Below are positions 1 through 7,092 of a stretch of 38,927 nucleotides of DNA, piece by piece (position 1 is the first letter of the stretch; the number at the start of each line of letters is the position of its first letter). The stretch comes from Noviherbaspirillum soli (GTDB lineage: Bacteria; Pseudomonadota; Gammaproteobacteria; Burkholderiales; Burkholderiaceae_D). The notes beneath the pieces were generated by a model. That model was not told the origin of the DNA. It was given only the letters and a program-made list of their open reading frames with translations, and did not search any database. The position numbers and the translations under genes are program-made. The stretch covers positions 1-38,927 of the forward strand of contig NZ_JACYOX010000016.1 of the NCBI RefSeq assembly GCF_015352955.1, in the 5' to 3' direction.

Positions 1-1394
1 CGCTTGCCGGCGCCAGTGGCGGCCTCGAACCCATGCGCCACCTGCAGCAGCGCCAGCTCGCCCTGGTGCCGCCCGACGATCTGCAGGCCCACCGGCAATC
101 CTTCCGCTGTGAAGCCGGCCGGCACCGACATCGCGGGGTGGGTGGTGGCGGTGATGTAGTAGCAGGAGCGCATCCAGTCGATGTAGTTGTCCATCTTCAC
201 GCCGGCGATCTCGTCCACATAGGGCTGGTCGATGTCGAACGGCGGCACCTGGTTCACTGGCGCCACCAGGAAATCATATTTCTCCATGAAGCGGTGCATG
301 CGCATGAACAGCGCCGTGCGCAGCTTTTCCGCCCGCGCCAGCTGGGAAGCGCTCAGCTTGCGGCCGGCCTCGATGTTCCAGACGATGGTGTCCTTCAGCA
401 CGCCGGGATGGCGGTCCATGATGGCGCCGTAATGCAGCTCGAAGGCATAGGCGCGCAGCGTCATGAAGATGTCGTGCGCATCGCGGAAGTCCGGGCAGTC
501 TTCCTCGACGATGCAGCCGAGTTCCTCGAACGTCCTGCGCTGCGCATCCAGCACCTTCGTTACCCGTGGATCGACCGGCAGCCCGCCCAGGTCCATGCTC
601 CAGGCGATGCGCTTGCCGCGCAGGTCGCTCTCCAGCGGCGCGCGGAACTGCTCGCCGCCCTGGCTGATGGCCATCGGGTCGCGCGCATCATGGCCTGCCA
701 TCACCGACAGATGCAGCGCCAGGTCGGCCACGCTGCGCGCCATCGGGCCATGCACCGACAGGTTGCTCCAGCCGTTCTGCGAAGGGAAGTCCGGCACCCG
801 GCCGACCGAGGGCCGCATGCCGACCACATTGCAGTAATTGGCCGGGCAGCGCAGCGAGCCGCCCATGTCGGTGCCGTCGGCCAGCGGCGCCATGCCGGTC
901 GCCAGGGCCACCGCCGAACCGCCGGACGAGCCGCCGCAGGTCTTGCTCAGGTCGTAGGGATTGCGGGTAGCGCCGAAGACGGCGTTGAAGGTCTGCGAGC
1001 CGGCGCCGAACTCGGGCGTGTTGGTCTTGCCGATGCTGATCGCGCCTGCCGCCTGCTGCCGTTCCACCAGCAGCGCGCTACGGGTCGGCACATAGTCTTC
1101 ATGCACCTTCGAGCCGTAGGTGGTGCGCATGCCCCGCGTCATGATCAGGTCCTTGTGCAGCACCGGCAGGCCATGCAGCGGGCCGAGCGGCTCGCCGCGC
1201 GCCTGCGCCTCGTCGGCCGCGAGCGCCGCGGCCATCGCCTGCTCGGCATGCAGGGTGACGACCGCATTGACCTTCGGGTTGACCGCTTCGATGCGCGCCA
1301 GATGCGCTGCCATCACCTCGCGCGCCGACAGCCGGCCGGCGCGGACCTGTGCCGCCATCTCGACGGCGGAAAGAAAACAGAGATCGTCGTTCAT
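1..1394 (-). CDS. Amidase (amidase-signature family), 3' end beyond window
   Basis: This gene encodes a cytosolic amidase-signature hydrolase that cleaves carboxamides. About 464 residues are visible and the C-terminus runs off the left edge. The Ser-cisSer-Lys triad is readable: Lys81 in LPVLHKDL, Ser156 in CGGSSGGSAVAL and Ser180 in DGTDMGGSLR. The 24-residue spacing between the two serines is that of known family members. There is no signal peptide. The ATG lies 2 bp after the stop of the TRAP large permease, so it is the last gene of the dctPQM operon and is probably translationally coupled. That position suggests it hydrolyses the compound the transporter imports (inference). The family also contains GatA, but a lone copy behind a transporter argues for a catabolic amidase. 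The substrate cannot be told from sequence. Confidence 0.9.
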   Translation of the reverse strand, partial: MNDDLCFLSAVEMAAQVRAGRLSAREVMAAHLARIEAVNPKVNAVVTLHAEQAMAAALAADEAQARGEPLGPLHGLPVLHKDLIMTRGMRTTYGSKVHEDYVPTRSALLVERQQAAGAISIGKTNTPEFGAGSQTFNAVFGATRNPYDLSKTCGGSSGGSAVALATGMAPLADGTDMGGSLRCPANYCNVVGMRPSVGRVPDFPSQNGWSNLSVHGPMARSVADLALHLSVMAGHDARDPMAISQGGEQFRAPLESDLRGKRIAWSMDLGGLPVDPRVTKVLDAQRRTFEELGCIVEEDCPDFRDAHDIFMTLRAYAFELHYGAIMDRHPGVLKDTIVWNIEAGRKLSASQLARAEKLRTALFMRMHRFMEKYDFLVAPVNQVPPFDIDQPYVDEIAGVKMDNYIDWMRSCYYITATTHPAMSVPAGFTAEGLPVGLQIVGRHQGELALLQVAHGFEAATGAGK

Positions 1395-1396
1395 CG

Positions 1397-2686
1397 TCAA
1401 TATCCCAGGGATTGCGGCAGCCACAGCGCCAGTTGCGGGAAGGCGGTCACCAGCAGCAGCGCCACCAGCATCGAGCCTACCATCCAGAGAGCCCAGCGCA
1501 CGGTGGATTCCATGGTGACGCCGGCGATGCGGGTGGTGACCATCAGGTTGACCGCCATGGGCGGCGTGAACTGGCCGATGGCCATGTTCATCGTCAGGAT
1601 GATGCCGAACCAGACCGGGTCCCACTTGTAGGCCGCCACGATGGGCAGCAGGATGGGCAGGAACACCAGGAAGATCGACACCGCGTCGAGCAGCATGCCG
1701 GCGATCAGCATCATGATGGTGATCATCAGCAGCATCAGCGCCTCGTTCGAGGTGAAGCCCAGCAGCAGCTTGGCGAAGGCATCGAACGCGCCCAGGGTCG
1801 AGCCGGCATGGGCGAACACGCCGGCCAGCGAGATGATCAGCAGCACGACAGCGGAGATCTCCGCCGATTCCACCAGCACTTCATATACCTTCCTCAGCGT
1901 CAGCGTGCGGTACACGAAAAGCCCGACGAACAGGCCGTAGAAGGCCGCCACCACCGCCGCCTCGGTTGGCGTGAACAGCCCGGTGCGCAGGCCGCCGAGG
2001 ATGATCACCGGCGCCAGCAGGCCCCAGATCGCTTCCTTGAAGCTGTCCCAGAAGCGCGGCGTGGCCTCGTCCGACGCCGTGCCCCAGCCGTTCCTGTATG
2101 AGAAATACAGGGTGGGGATAATCAGCGACAGGCCCGCCATGATGCCGGGCACCACGCCGCCGGCGAACAGCGCCGGCACCGAGGCCGACGGCACCAGCAC
2201 GCTGTAGAGGATGAGCGCCACCGAAGGCGGAATCAGGATCGCGGTGGAGCCTGCGGCGGCGATCAGCGTGGCGGAGAAGGTCTTCGGGTAGCCCTGCTTG
2301 AACATCGCGGGAATCATCACCATCGCCACCGCGGCGGCATCGGCCGGCCCCGAGCCGGAAATGCCGCCCAGGAACATGCACACCAGGATCGCGACGATGC
2401 CCTGCGCGCCGCGCCGCTTGCCCACCACGGCGGAAGCGAAGCGCACGATGCGCAGCGCCACGCCGGCGCGCTCGAACATCATGCCGGCCAGGATGAAGAC
2501 CGGCAGCGCCAGCAGGGGATACTTGGCGATGCCGTTGTAGGCATTGGTCGGCACCGACATGATGCCCAGGCCCTCGATCAAAATGACCGCGGTGCCGCTG
2601 ATGCCCAGCGCCACCGCCAGCGGCGCGCCGATGGCCATCAGCAGCGCAAAGCCGAGAAAGAGGATCAGGCTGCCTTCGGCGATCAT
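1397..2686 (-). CDS. TRAP transporter large permease (DctM type)
   Basis: This is a 429-residue inner-membrane protein with about a dozen hydrophobic segments, the usual size of the DctM/TRAP-T large subunit that drives sodium-coupled uptake of organic acids. The sequence has GSGPADAAAVAM near residue 100 and FTPPMAVNLMV near the C-terminus, both typical of the family. The ATG (reading MIAEGSLILFLG) overlaps the dctQ stop as ATGA, which marks translational coupling. I prefer it to in-frame starts further upstream, which would run deep into dctQ. The next gene, the amidase, begins 2 bp after this stop. Confidence 0.93.
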   Translation of the reverse strand: MIAEGSLILFLGFALLMAIGAPLAVALGISGTAVILIEGLGIMSVPTNAYNGIAKYPLLALPVFILAGMMFERAGVALRIVRFASAVVGKRRGAQGIVAILVCMFLGGISGSGPADAAAVAMVMIPAMFKQGYPKTFSATLIAAAGSTAILIPPSVALILYSVLVPSASVPALFAGGVVPGIMAGLSLIIPTLYFSYRNGWGTASDEATPRFWDSFKEAIWGLLAPVIILGGLRTGLFTPTEAAVVAAFYGLFVGLFVYRTLTLRKVYEVLVESAEISAVVLLIISLAGVFAHAGSTLGAFDAFAKLLLGFTSNEALMLLMITIMMLIAGMLLDAVSIFLVFLPILLPIVAAYKWDPVWFGIILTMNMAIGQFTPPMAVNLMVTTRIAGVTMESTVRWALWMVGSMLVALLLVTAFPQLALWLPQSLGY

Positions 2687-3192
2687 GGGCGGCCTCCGGC
2701 GCGCGCCACGCGGATCAGGCGTCCCAGGATGCGCAGGCAGATCAGCACCGACAGCAGGGGCAGCCAGAGGCTGTAGATCCATTGCGGTATGCCGATGCCG
2801 GGCGAGGTGGTGTCGTACTGCCAGTCGTCGAGGAACAGGAAATAGCCATACCAGGCCATCACGGCGAACATCACGATGCCCAGCGCCATCGACACCATGT
2901 CGAAGAGGCGCGACATCGGGCGCGGCAGCCGGTCGGTGATGAAGGTCATCTTGATGTGGCGGTCGCGCGCAAAGGCGGCGGCCGCGCCGAACAGGGTCAG
3001 CACCACCATCAGGAAGATCGAGAATTCCTCGGTAAAGGCGAAGGATACGCTGGTGAAATAGCGCACCAGCACATTGGCGAAGGTAATGATGCAGATCAGG
3101 GCCATGGCCAGCGCGGCGCAGGCTTCCTCTATCCTGAGCGGCACCCGCGGATGGTCTTCCGGGGCGTCGTCTTTTTCAGGCAATTCACTCAT
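2683..3192 (-). CDS. TRAP transporter small permease (DctQ type)
   Basis: This 169-residue membrane protein has four hydrophobic stretches at about residues 27-45, 60-80, 98-118 and 135-155. It carries the DctQ-type motif FANVLVRYF and a charged linker ARDRHIKM between the second and third helices. DctQ pairs with DctM and docks the periplasmic binding protein. The gene overlaps dctM by 4 bp. It follows dctP after an 84-bp gap that contains a hairpin with a T-run, so it may be expressed at a lower level than the binding protein. Confidence 0.9.
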   Translation of the reverse strand: MSELPEKDDAPEDHPRVPLRIEEACAALAMALICIITFANVLVRYFTSVSFAFTEEFSIFLMVVLTLFGAAAAFARDRHIKMTFITDRLPRPMSRLFDMVSMALGIVMFAVMAWYGYFLFLDDWQYDTTSPGIGIPQWIYSLWLPLLSVLICLRILGRLIRVARAGGRP

Positions 3193-3225
3193 GGTTTTCA
3201 GGCAGGATGCGGCCAGCGACCGCGT

Positions 3226-3259
3226 AAGAAAAACGCCGCCGGCAGTGGGGCAGGCGGCG
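3226..3259 (-). terminator. Intra-operon terminator or attenuator between dctP and dctQ
   Basis: On the minus strand a 7-bp GC stem (CGCCGCC / GGCGGCG) with a 12-nt loop is followed directly by TTTTTCTT. It lies 18 bp past the dctP stop and 33 bp before the dctQ start. It reads as a partial Rho-independent terminator that would leave more binding-protein mRNA than permease mRNA. No promoter for dctQ alone is evident. Confidence 0.6.
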
Positions 3260-3276
3260 GGCGTGACGCGGAAAGC

Positions 3277-4299
3277 TTACTTGCGGGCGGCGATGTCGGT
3301 TTCGGCCTGCTTCACCAGGTTGGGGCCGATGGTCTTGGCCCACTTGTCATATACCGGCCGGGTCATCTGTCGGAAGGGCGCCAGTTCGGCTTCGGACAGG
3401 CGGGTCACCTTGACGCCGGTGGCCTCGACTTCCTTGTAGGCGCTGCTGTCGGAAGCAGTCAGGCCCTTGCGCGCCAGCGCGGTTTCTTCCTTGCCTGCCT
3501 GTACGGCCGCTTCGCGCACCGCGTCCTGGTCAGCCTTGCTCCAGCTCTCCCAGACCTTTTTGTTGACCACGAAGATCAGCGGGTCGGCGACATAGCCCCA
3601 GACCGTCATGTATTTCTGGCCGACCGCATGGATCTTGGCGCCGGTAAAGACCGACACCGGGTTCTCCTGGCCATCGACCGCGCCCGAAGCCAGCGCCGGC
3701 TGCGCATCGGCCCAGCTCATCTGTGTCGGGTTCGCGCCCAGCGCGGTGAAGGTGTCGTTGAACAGCGGCGAGCCGACCACGCGGAACTTCATGCCCTTCA
3801 TGTCGGCCGGCGTGCGGATCTCGTGCTTGGAATTGCTGATCTCGCGATAGCCGTTTTCACCCCATGCCAGCGGCACCACGCCGTTCTTTTCCAGTACCTT
3901 GAACAGCTCCTTGCCGGTCTGGCCCTGGGTCAGCGCGTCCAGCGCCTTGTAGTCCGGCAGCAGGAAAGGCAGCGAGAACAGGTTCAGCTCCTTCACCTGC
4001 GGCGACCAGTTGATCGACGAGCCGACGGCGAGATCGATCACGCCCTGGCGGATCGCGGTGAATTCGCGGGTCTGGTCGCCTGCCACCAGCGAGGTGCCGG
4101 GATACATCTTGATGTTGATGCGGCCCTGGGTCTTGTCCTTCACCAGTTCGGCCCAGCGCTCGCCGCCCTTGCCCCAGGGGAAGGCGGTGCCCAGCACGGT
4201 GGAAAGGCGGTACTCGGGCTGGTATTTCTGCTGCGCGAAGGCAGGCATGGATACGGCGAAGGCGGCAGCGATTGCCGCGGCGAACAGGGTTTTCTTCAA
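3277..4299 (-). CDS. TRAP transporter periplasmic binding protein (DctP family)
   Basis: This is a periplasmic substrate-binding protein of about 340 residues. The N-terminus MKKTLFAAAIAAAFA is a classic Sec signal peptide ending at PAFA-QQ. I chose the TTG at 4299 because GGAG sits six bases upstream and translation then starts exactly at the signal peptide. A TTG four codons earlier (4311) is the alternative and would swallow that ribosome-binding site. The body matches DctP-type proteins, with the substrate-contacting region near KGMKFRVVGSPLFNDTF and the family segment ASGAVDGQENPVSVF. DctP proteins usually bind a carboxylate through an arginine. The operon amidase hints at an amide or N-acyl acid ligand, but this is inference. 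Confidence 0.9.
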   Translation of the reverse strand: MKKTLFAAAIAAAFAVSMPAFAQQKYQPEYRLSTVLGTAFPWGKGGERWAELVKDKTQGRINIKMYPGTSLVAGDQTREFTAIRQGVIDLAVGSSINWSPQVKELNLFSLPFLLPDYKALDALTQGQTGKELFKVLEKNGVVPLAWGENGYREISNSKHEIRTPADMKGMKFRVVGSPLFNDTFTALGANPTQMSWADAQPALASGAVDGQENPVSVFTGAKIHAVGQKYMTVWGYVADPLIFVVNKKVWESWSKADQDAVREAAVQAGKEETALARKGLTASDSSAYKEVEATGVKVTRLSEAELAPFRQMTRPVYDKWAKTIGPNLVKQAETDIAARK

Positions 4300-4374
4300 G
4301 ATCTTCTCCAAGTGGCTGGCGGCTGCATTCCGGAGGGAGCGCCGCTCTGAATAGGGGTGCGCAAGGCACCCGCT

Positions 4375-4403
4375 GTTTTACAGCAATCTTGTGAAGGAGG
4401 CAA
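4375..4403 (-). promoter_or_regulatory. Candidate promoter for the TRAP-amidase operon
   Basis: On the minus strand TTGCCT and TAAAAC are separated by 17 nt, 76 bp upstream of the dctP start. Each hexamer matches the sigma-70 consensus at four of six positions. The call rests on spacing and position only. Confidence 0.3.
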
Positions 4404-4503
4404 CTGGAGGGGGCGGGCAATGGCCTGGCTTTGTATGCGCCGGCGGGGCTTATGCCGAAGCTTGGTCCATTGCAGAGTTCAAAACCAGTCATGCTGCAGT
4501 CTA

Positions 4504-4620
4504 GTAGGGTGCAATACCCGAAGGGCATTGCACCGCCGTTCGCAAACGGGGATGGGCATATCGGCCAGCTTCCCTGATCGACCAATGGCGGAATGCCCCT
4601 TGCGGGGTATTCCGCCCTAC
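4504..4620. repeat. REPIN-like element: two inverted REP palindromes
   Basis: Unit A (4504-4534) starts with GTAG and folds as GGTGCAAT-a-CCC / GGG-c-ATTGCACC. Unit B (4587-4620) lies in the opposite orientation, ends in CTAC and folds as GGCGGAAT / ATTCCGCC plus CCCC / GGGG. Both stems keep one A-C mismatch at the same place. A GTAG foot and an imperfect stem are the marks of REP sequences moved by RAYT (TnpA-REP) transposases. A second copy sits at 38261-38375. No RAYT gene is in this window. Confidence 0.75.
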
Positions 4621-4657
4621 AAAAAGGCCGGCCTCGGGGAATGCGAGGCCGGCCTTG
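4621..4657 (-). terminator. Rho-independent terminator of the PXPV-type gene
   Basis: A 13-bp perfect stem (AAGGCCGGCCTCG / CGAGGCCGGCCTT) with a 7-nt loop ends in TTTTT on the minus strand. It lies 20 bp past the stop of the gene at 4676-5074 and abuts the REPIN-like element. Confidence 0.85.
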
Positions 4658-4675
4658 GCTATGACGGGGCGTCTT

Positions 4676-5074
4676 TCAATAACGCCAGGGATTGTCGGGG
4701 CGCCGGTCATGGCGGTTTGGCACGCCGTCGCCGTCGCGGTCCCAGCGTGGACCATAGCGGTGATCATGCCAATGCCGTTCGCGCCATTCGTCGCGATACA
4801 ACGGGCGGGGCTGTACATACACCGGGCCCGGCTGGACATAGACCGTGCCAGGCTGCACATAGCCATAGCTGGGCGCGCCATACACCGGCGGCGGGGCAAT
4901 GTAGCGCGGTGGCGGCGCGATATAGCGGGGCGGCGGACCATAGGGCGAGGGGGCGACATAGGCGCCGGGAACGCCCACATTGATGTCCACATCCACCCGC
5001 GCCATCGCCGGGGCGGCAGCCAGCAGCGCGGCGCCGGCCAGCAGGGACAGGATTGCGGAAGAAATGAGCTTCAT
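4676..5074 (-). CDS. Small exported Pro/Tyr-rich protein (PXPV-repeat type)
   Basis: This is a 132-residue exported protein of unknown role. A Sec signal peptide (MKLISSAILSLLAG...) ends at APAMA-RV, about residue 25. A low-complexity region at about residues 35-90 follows, with repeated APPPRYI-type and VYVQPGP-type units. The basic, Trp/Arg/His-rich end contains DRDGDGVPNRHD. That acidic DxDxDG pattern looks like a thrombospondin type 3 or EF-like calcium loop. The start is fixed by GGAG six bases upstream, while longer frames begin before the signal peptide. Similar proteins are common in Burkholderiales. The gene is divergent from two DUF2382 genes and has its own terminator. Confidence 0.8.
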   Translation of the reverse strand: MKLISSAILSLLAGAALLAAAPAMARVDVDINVGVPGAYVAPSPYGPPPRYIAPPPRYIAPPPVYGAPSYGYVQPGTVYVQPGPVYVQPRPLYRDEWRERHWHDHRYGPRWDRDGDGVPNRHDRRPDNPWRY

Positions 5075-5199
5075 TGCGATCTCCATTCGTAGGCGCCCAT
5101 TAAAACGCCAAAGCCGCCGCGCAGGCGCTGTGCAGCGGTAAGCGTGGTTACAAGATGTATCTGCGGCACTGTCTATCTGTAACGCCGGACGTCGGAAAG

Positions 5200-5217
5200 C
5201 GCTTACATCCTTAAGCG
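5200..5217. promoter_or_regulatory. Inverted repeat in divergent promoter region
   Basis: CGCTTA and TAAGCG are separated by 6 nt. Nearby (5243-5255) is a second perfect repeat, TCTTTG-g-CAAAGA, 31 bp upstream of the DUF2382 start. They lie in the 212-bp gap between divergent genes and could be operators. Short repeats like these also arise by chance. Confidence 0.3.
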
Positions 5218-5286
5218 TGGATGTCTGATTCCTAATATCCGGTCTTTGGCAAAGAATACAACACCCGATTCTTTCCGAGGCATCCA

Positions 5287-5748
5287 ATGAACCAGCAGCA
5301 AGGCAATCAGCCGCCGCACGCCGATCCGCAGTCCGTTTCCGGCACGCTGCAGAACGACGAGCAGCGGGTGCTGCCCGTCATCGAGGAACAGCTGGATGTG
5401 CGCAAGGTGACGGTGGAAACCGGCGCCGTGCGCGTGAGAAAGATCGTGCATGAGGAAAGCCGCACCATCGACATGCCGCTGACGCAGGAAGAAGTGAGCA
5501 TTACGAGGGTGCCGGTGAACCGGATCGTGGAGGATAAATTCCACTCCCGGCAGGAGGGCGACACGCTGGTGATTCCGGTATTCAAGGAAGTCATCACCAG
5601 GCATCTGGTGTTGCTGGAAGAAGTGCGCATCACGACGCGACGCCATGTCGAGCAGGGTGCGCAGCAACTCAGCGTGAAGCGGGAAGAAGCGGTGGTGGAG
5701 CGTTATGACGCAGAGAGCGGAACCTGGAAGCCCGACCCTGCGCGATAG
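5287..5748 (+). CDS. DUF2382 (YsnF/AvaK-type) protein
   Basis: This 153-residue soluble protein has one DUF2382 domain at about residues 27-135. It is recognised by VLPVIEEQLDVRKVTVETGA, then the charged stretch LTQEEVSITRVPVNRIV and a closing REEAVVERYD. The domain occurs in stress-associated proteins such as B. subtilis YsnF, and its biochemical function is not known. The ATG has GAGG about seven bases upstream. The next gene, 49 bp downstream on the same strand, carries the same domain, so the two probably form a stress-response operon. Confidence 0.85.
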   Translation: MNQQQGNQPPHADPQSVSGTLQNDEQRVLPVIEEQLDVRKVTVETGAVRVRKIVHEESRTIDMPLTQEEVSITRVPVNRIVEDKFHSRQEGDTLVIPVFKEVITRHLVLLEEVRITTRRHVEQGAQQLSVKREEAVVERYDAESGTWKPDPAR

Positions 5749-5797
5749 CGTTAGCCACTTGTCACAAAACCAAGCAGCCAACTGAAGGAGCAAAGAC

Positions 5798-6940
5798 ATG
5801 GACCAGACAGTGATAGGCGTATTCGATACGTATGACCACGCCGAGCGGGCCAAGCAGCAACTGATTACCCGCGGCTTCTCGGCCAATGACGTGCAGGTTC
5901 GCGCCCACGGCGCCGACATCGGCACGACAGGTACGACGGGCACTACCACGACCACGCGCGACGATGATGTCGGCTTCATGGACAGCGTGCGCAATTTCTT
6001 TGCCGACCTGTTCGGGCCGGACCAGGACGATGCCGGCCATTACTCGGAAGCCGTGCGCCGCGGCGGCGCCGTGGTGGCCGTCACGGTGTCGGATGAAAGC
6101 CGTGTCGAGAGTGCCCGCGAAGCGCTGGCTGCCACCGGCGCAGTCGATATCGAAAAACGTGTCGCGGAATGGCGCGCCACCGGCTACGAGGGTTATCGCA
6201 GCGATGCAGCGCCCTATACCCGCGATGAGATAGAGAAGGAGCGCGCCCGCGTGATTCCAGTGGTGCAGGAAGAACTGGAAGTGGGCAAGCGCCAGGTCGA
6301 CCTGGGCGCGGTGCGCGTGGTCTCGCGCATGGTTGAGACCCCGGTCAAGGAATCGGTCACGCTGCGCGAGGAGCATGCCAGCATCGAGCGCCGTCCGGTC
6401 GATCGTCCTGCATCCGAGGCCGACCTGAATGCGCTGCGCGACCAGAGCATCGAAGTGCGGGAAACCGCGGAGAAGGCCGTGGTCAGCAAGAGCGCCCGCG
6501 TGGTGGAGGAAGTCGTGGTCGGCAAGACTGCGTCCGAGCGTACCGAGCAGGTGACCGACACGGTCCGCAACACCGTGGTGGATGTGCAGAACGACGGCCG
6601 CAGGACGACCGCCGCCGCGGCTGGCGCCACCGGCAGCATGATGGGCACGACCGCCGACAACATGGCCGCCACCCGTACGTCGGCTGACTATGACGATGAC
6701 TTCCGTAGCGACTGGAACACCCGCTACGCATCGATGGGCGGCAGCTACGACGACTATGCGCCGGCCTACCGCTATGGCTCGACGCTGGGTTCGGACACCC
6801 GCTACAAGGACCGTTCCTGGGACGAGATCGAGACCAACGCCCGCAGCGACTGGCAGACCAAGTACCCCGGCAGTGACTGGGAGCGCTTCAAGGCCGCCGT
6901 GCGCCACGGCTGGGAGCGGGTCACCGGCCAGCGCCGCTAG
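5798..6940 (+). CDS. General-stress 17M-like / DUF2382 two-domain protein
   Basis: This is a 380-residue soluble protein. Residues 1-100 resemble the general stress protein 17M fold (VIGVFDTYDHAERAKQQL, then a predicted alpha/beta domain). A Thr/Gly-rich linker falls within this region near residue 50. A DUF2382 domain occupies about residues 145-245 (VIPVVQEELEVGKRQVDLGA). The acidic, Tyr/Asp-rich tail ends in SDWERFKAAVRHGWERVTG, a conserved-looking helical end segment. AAGGAG lies eight bases before the ATG. It sits 49 bp after a shorter DUF2382 gene and before a strong terminator. A stress or envelope-protection role is inferred from the domain only. Confidence 0.85.
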   Translation: MDQTVIGVFDTYDHAERAKQQLITRGFSANDVQVRAHGADIGTTGTTGTTTTTRDDDVGFMDSVRNFFADLFGPDQDDAGHYSEAVRRGGAVVAVTVSDESRVESAREALAATGAVDIEKRVAEWRATGYEGYRSDAAPYTRDEIEKERARVIPVVQEELEVGKRQVDLGAVRVVSRMVETPVKESVTLREEHASIERRPVDRPASEADLNALRDQSIEVRETAEKAVVSKSARVVEEVVVGKTASERTEQVTDTVRNTVVDVQNDGRRTTAAAAGATGSMMGTTADNMAATRTSADYDDDFRSDWNTRYASMGGSYDDYAPAYRYGSTLGSDTRYKDRSWDEIETNARSDWQTKYPGSDWERFKAAVRHGWERVTGQRR

Positions 6941-6997
6941 GCTGATGCCCGTACCTCGTTTGGCCTGACGGGCTAAGCGGGGCCGGCAGCGAAAGCG

Positions 6998-7034
6998 ACA
7001 CGCCCGCGATGCAGCATCGCGGGCGTGTTTTTTT
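6998..7034 (+). terminator. Rho-independent terminator after the DUF2382 pair
   Basis: A 14-bp perfect stem (ACACGCCCGCGATG / CATCGCGGGCGTGT) with loop CAG is followed by seven T. It lies 57 bp past the stop of the gene at 5798-6940. Confidence 0.9.
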
Positions 7035-7092
7035 GTGTTCGAAGTTGCGCGCCGATGTCCAGGAGCGCGCCTGTTCAGGCTAGTGCGCCGGC

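Larger units (their letters stand above)
4312..4675. other. Gene-free stretch between dctP and the PXPV-type gene
   Basis: This 364-bp stretch holds the candidate dctP promoter, the REPIN-like element (4504-4620) and the terminator of the minus-strand gene that ends at 4676. Small reading frames here have no recognisable product and partly run across the palindromes. Confidence 0.6.

Noticed and set aside
33-1631. Long plus-strand reading frame opposite the amidase
   Set aside because: It is rich in Arg/His/Gln and has no family resemblance; the minus strand has an intact amidase triad. High GC content leaves antisense frames open.
4501-4992. Minus-strand frame rich in short repeats across the PXPV-type gene
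   Set aside because: A frame-shifted reading of the Pro/Tyr-rich repeats that also runs through the REPIN palindromes.
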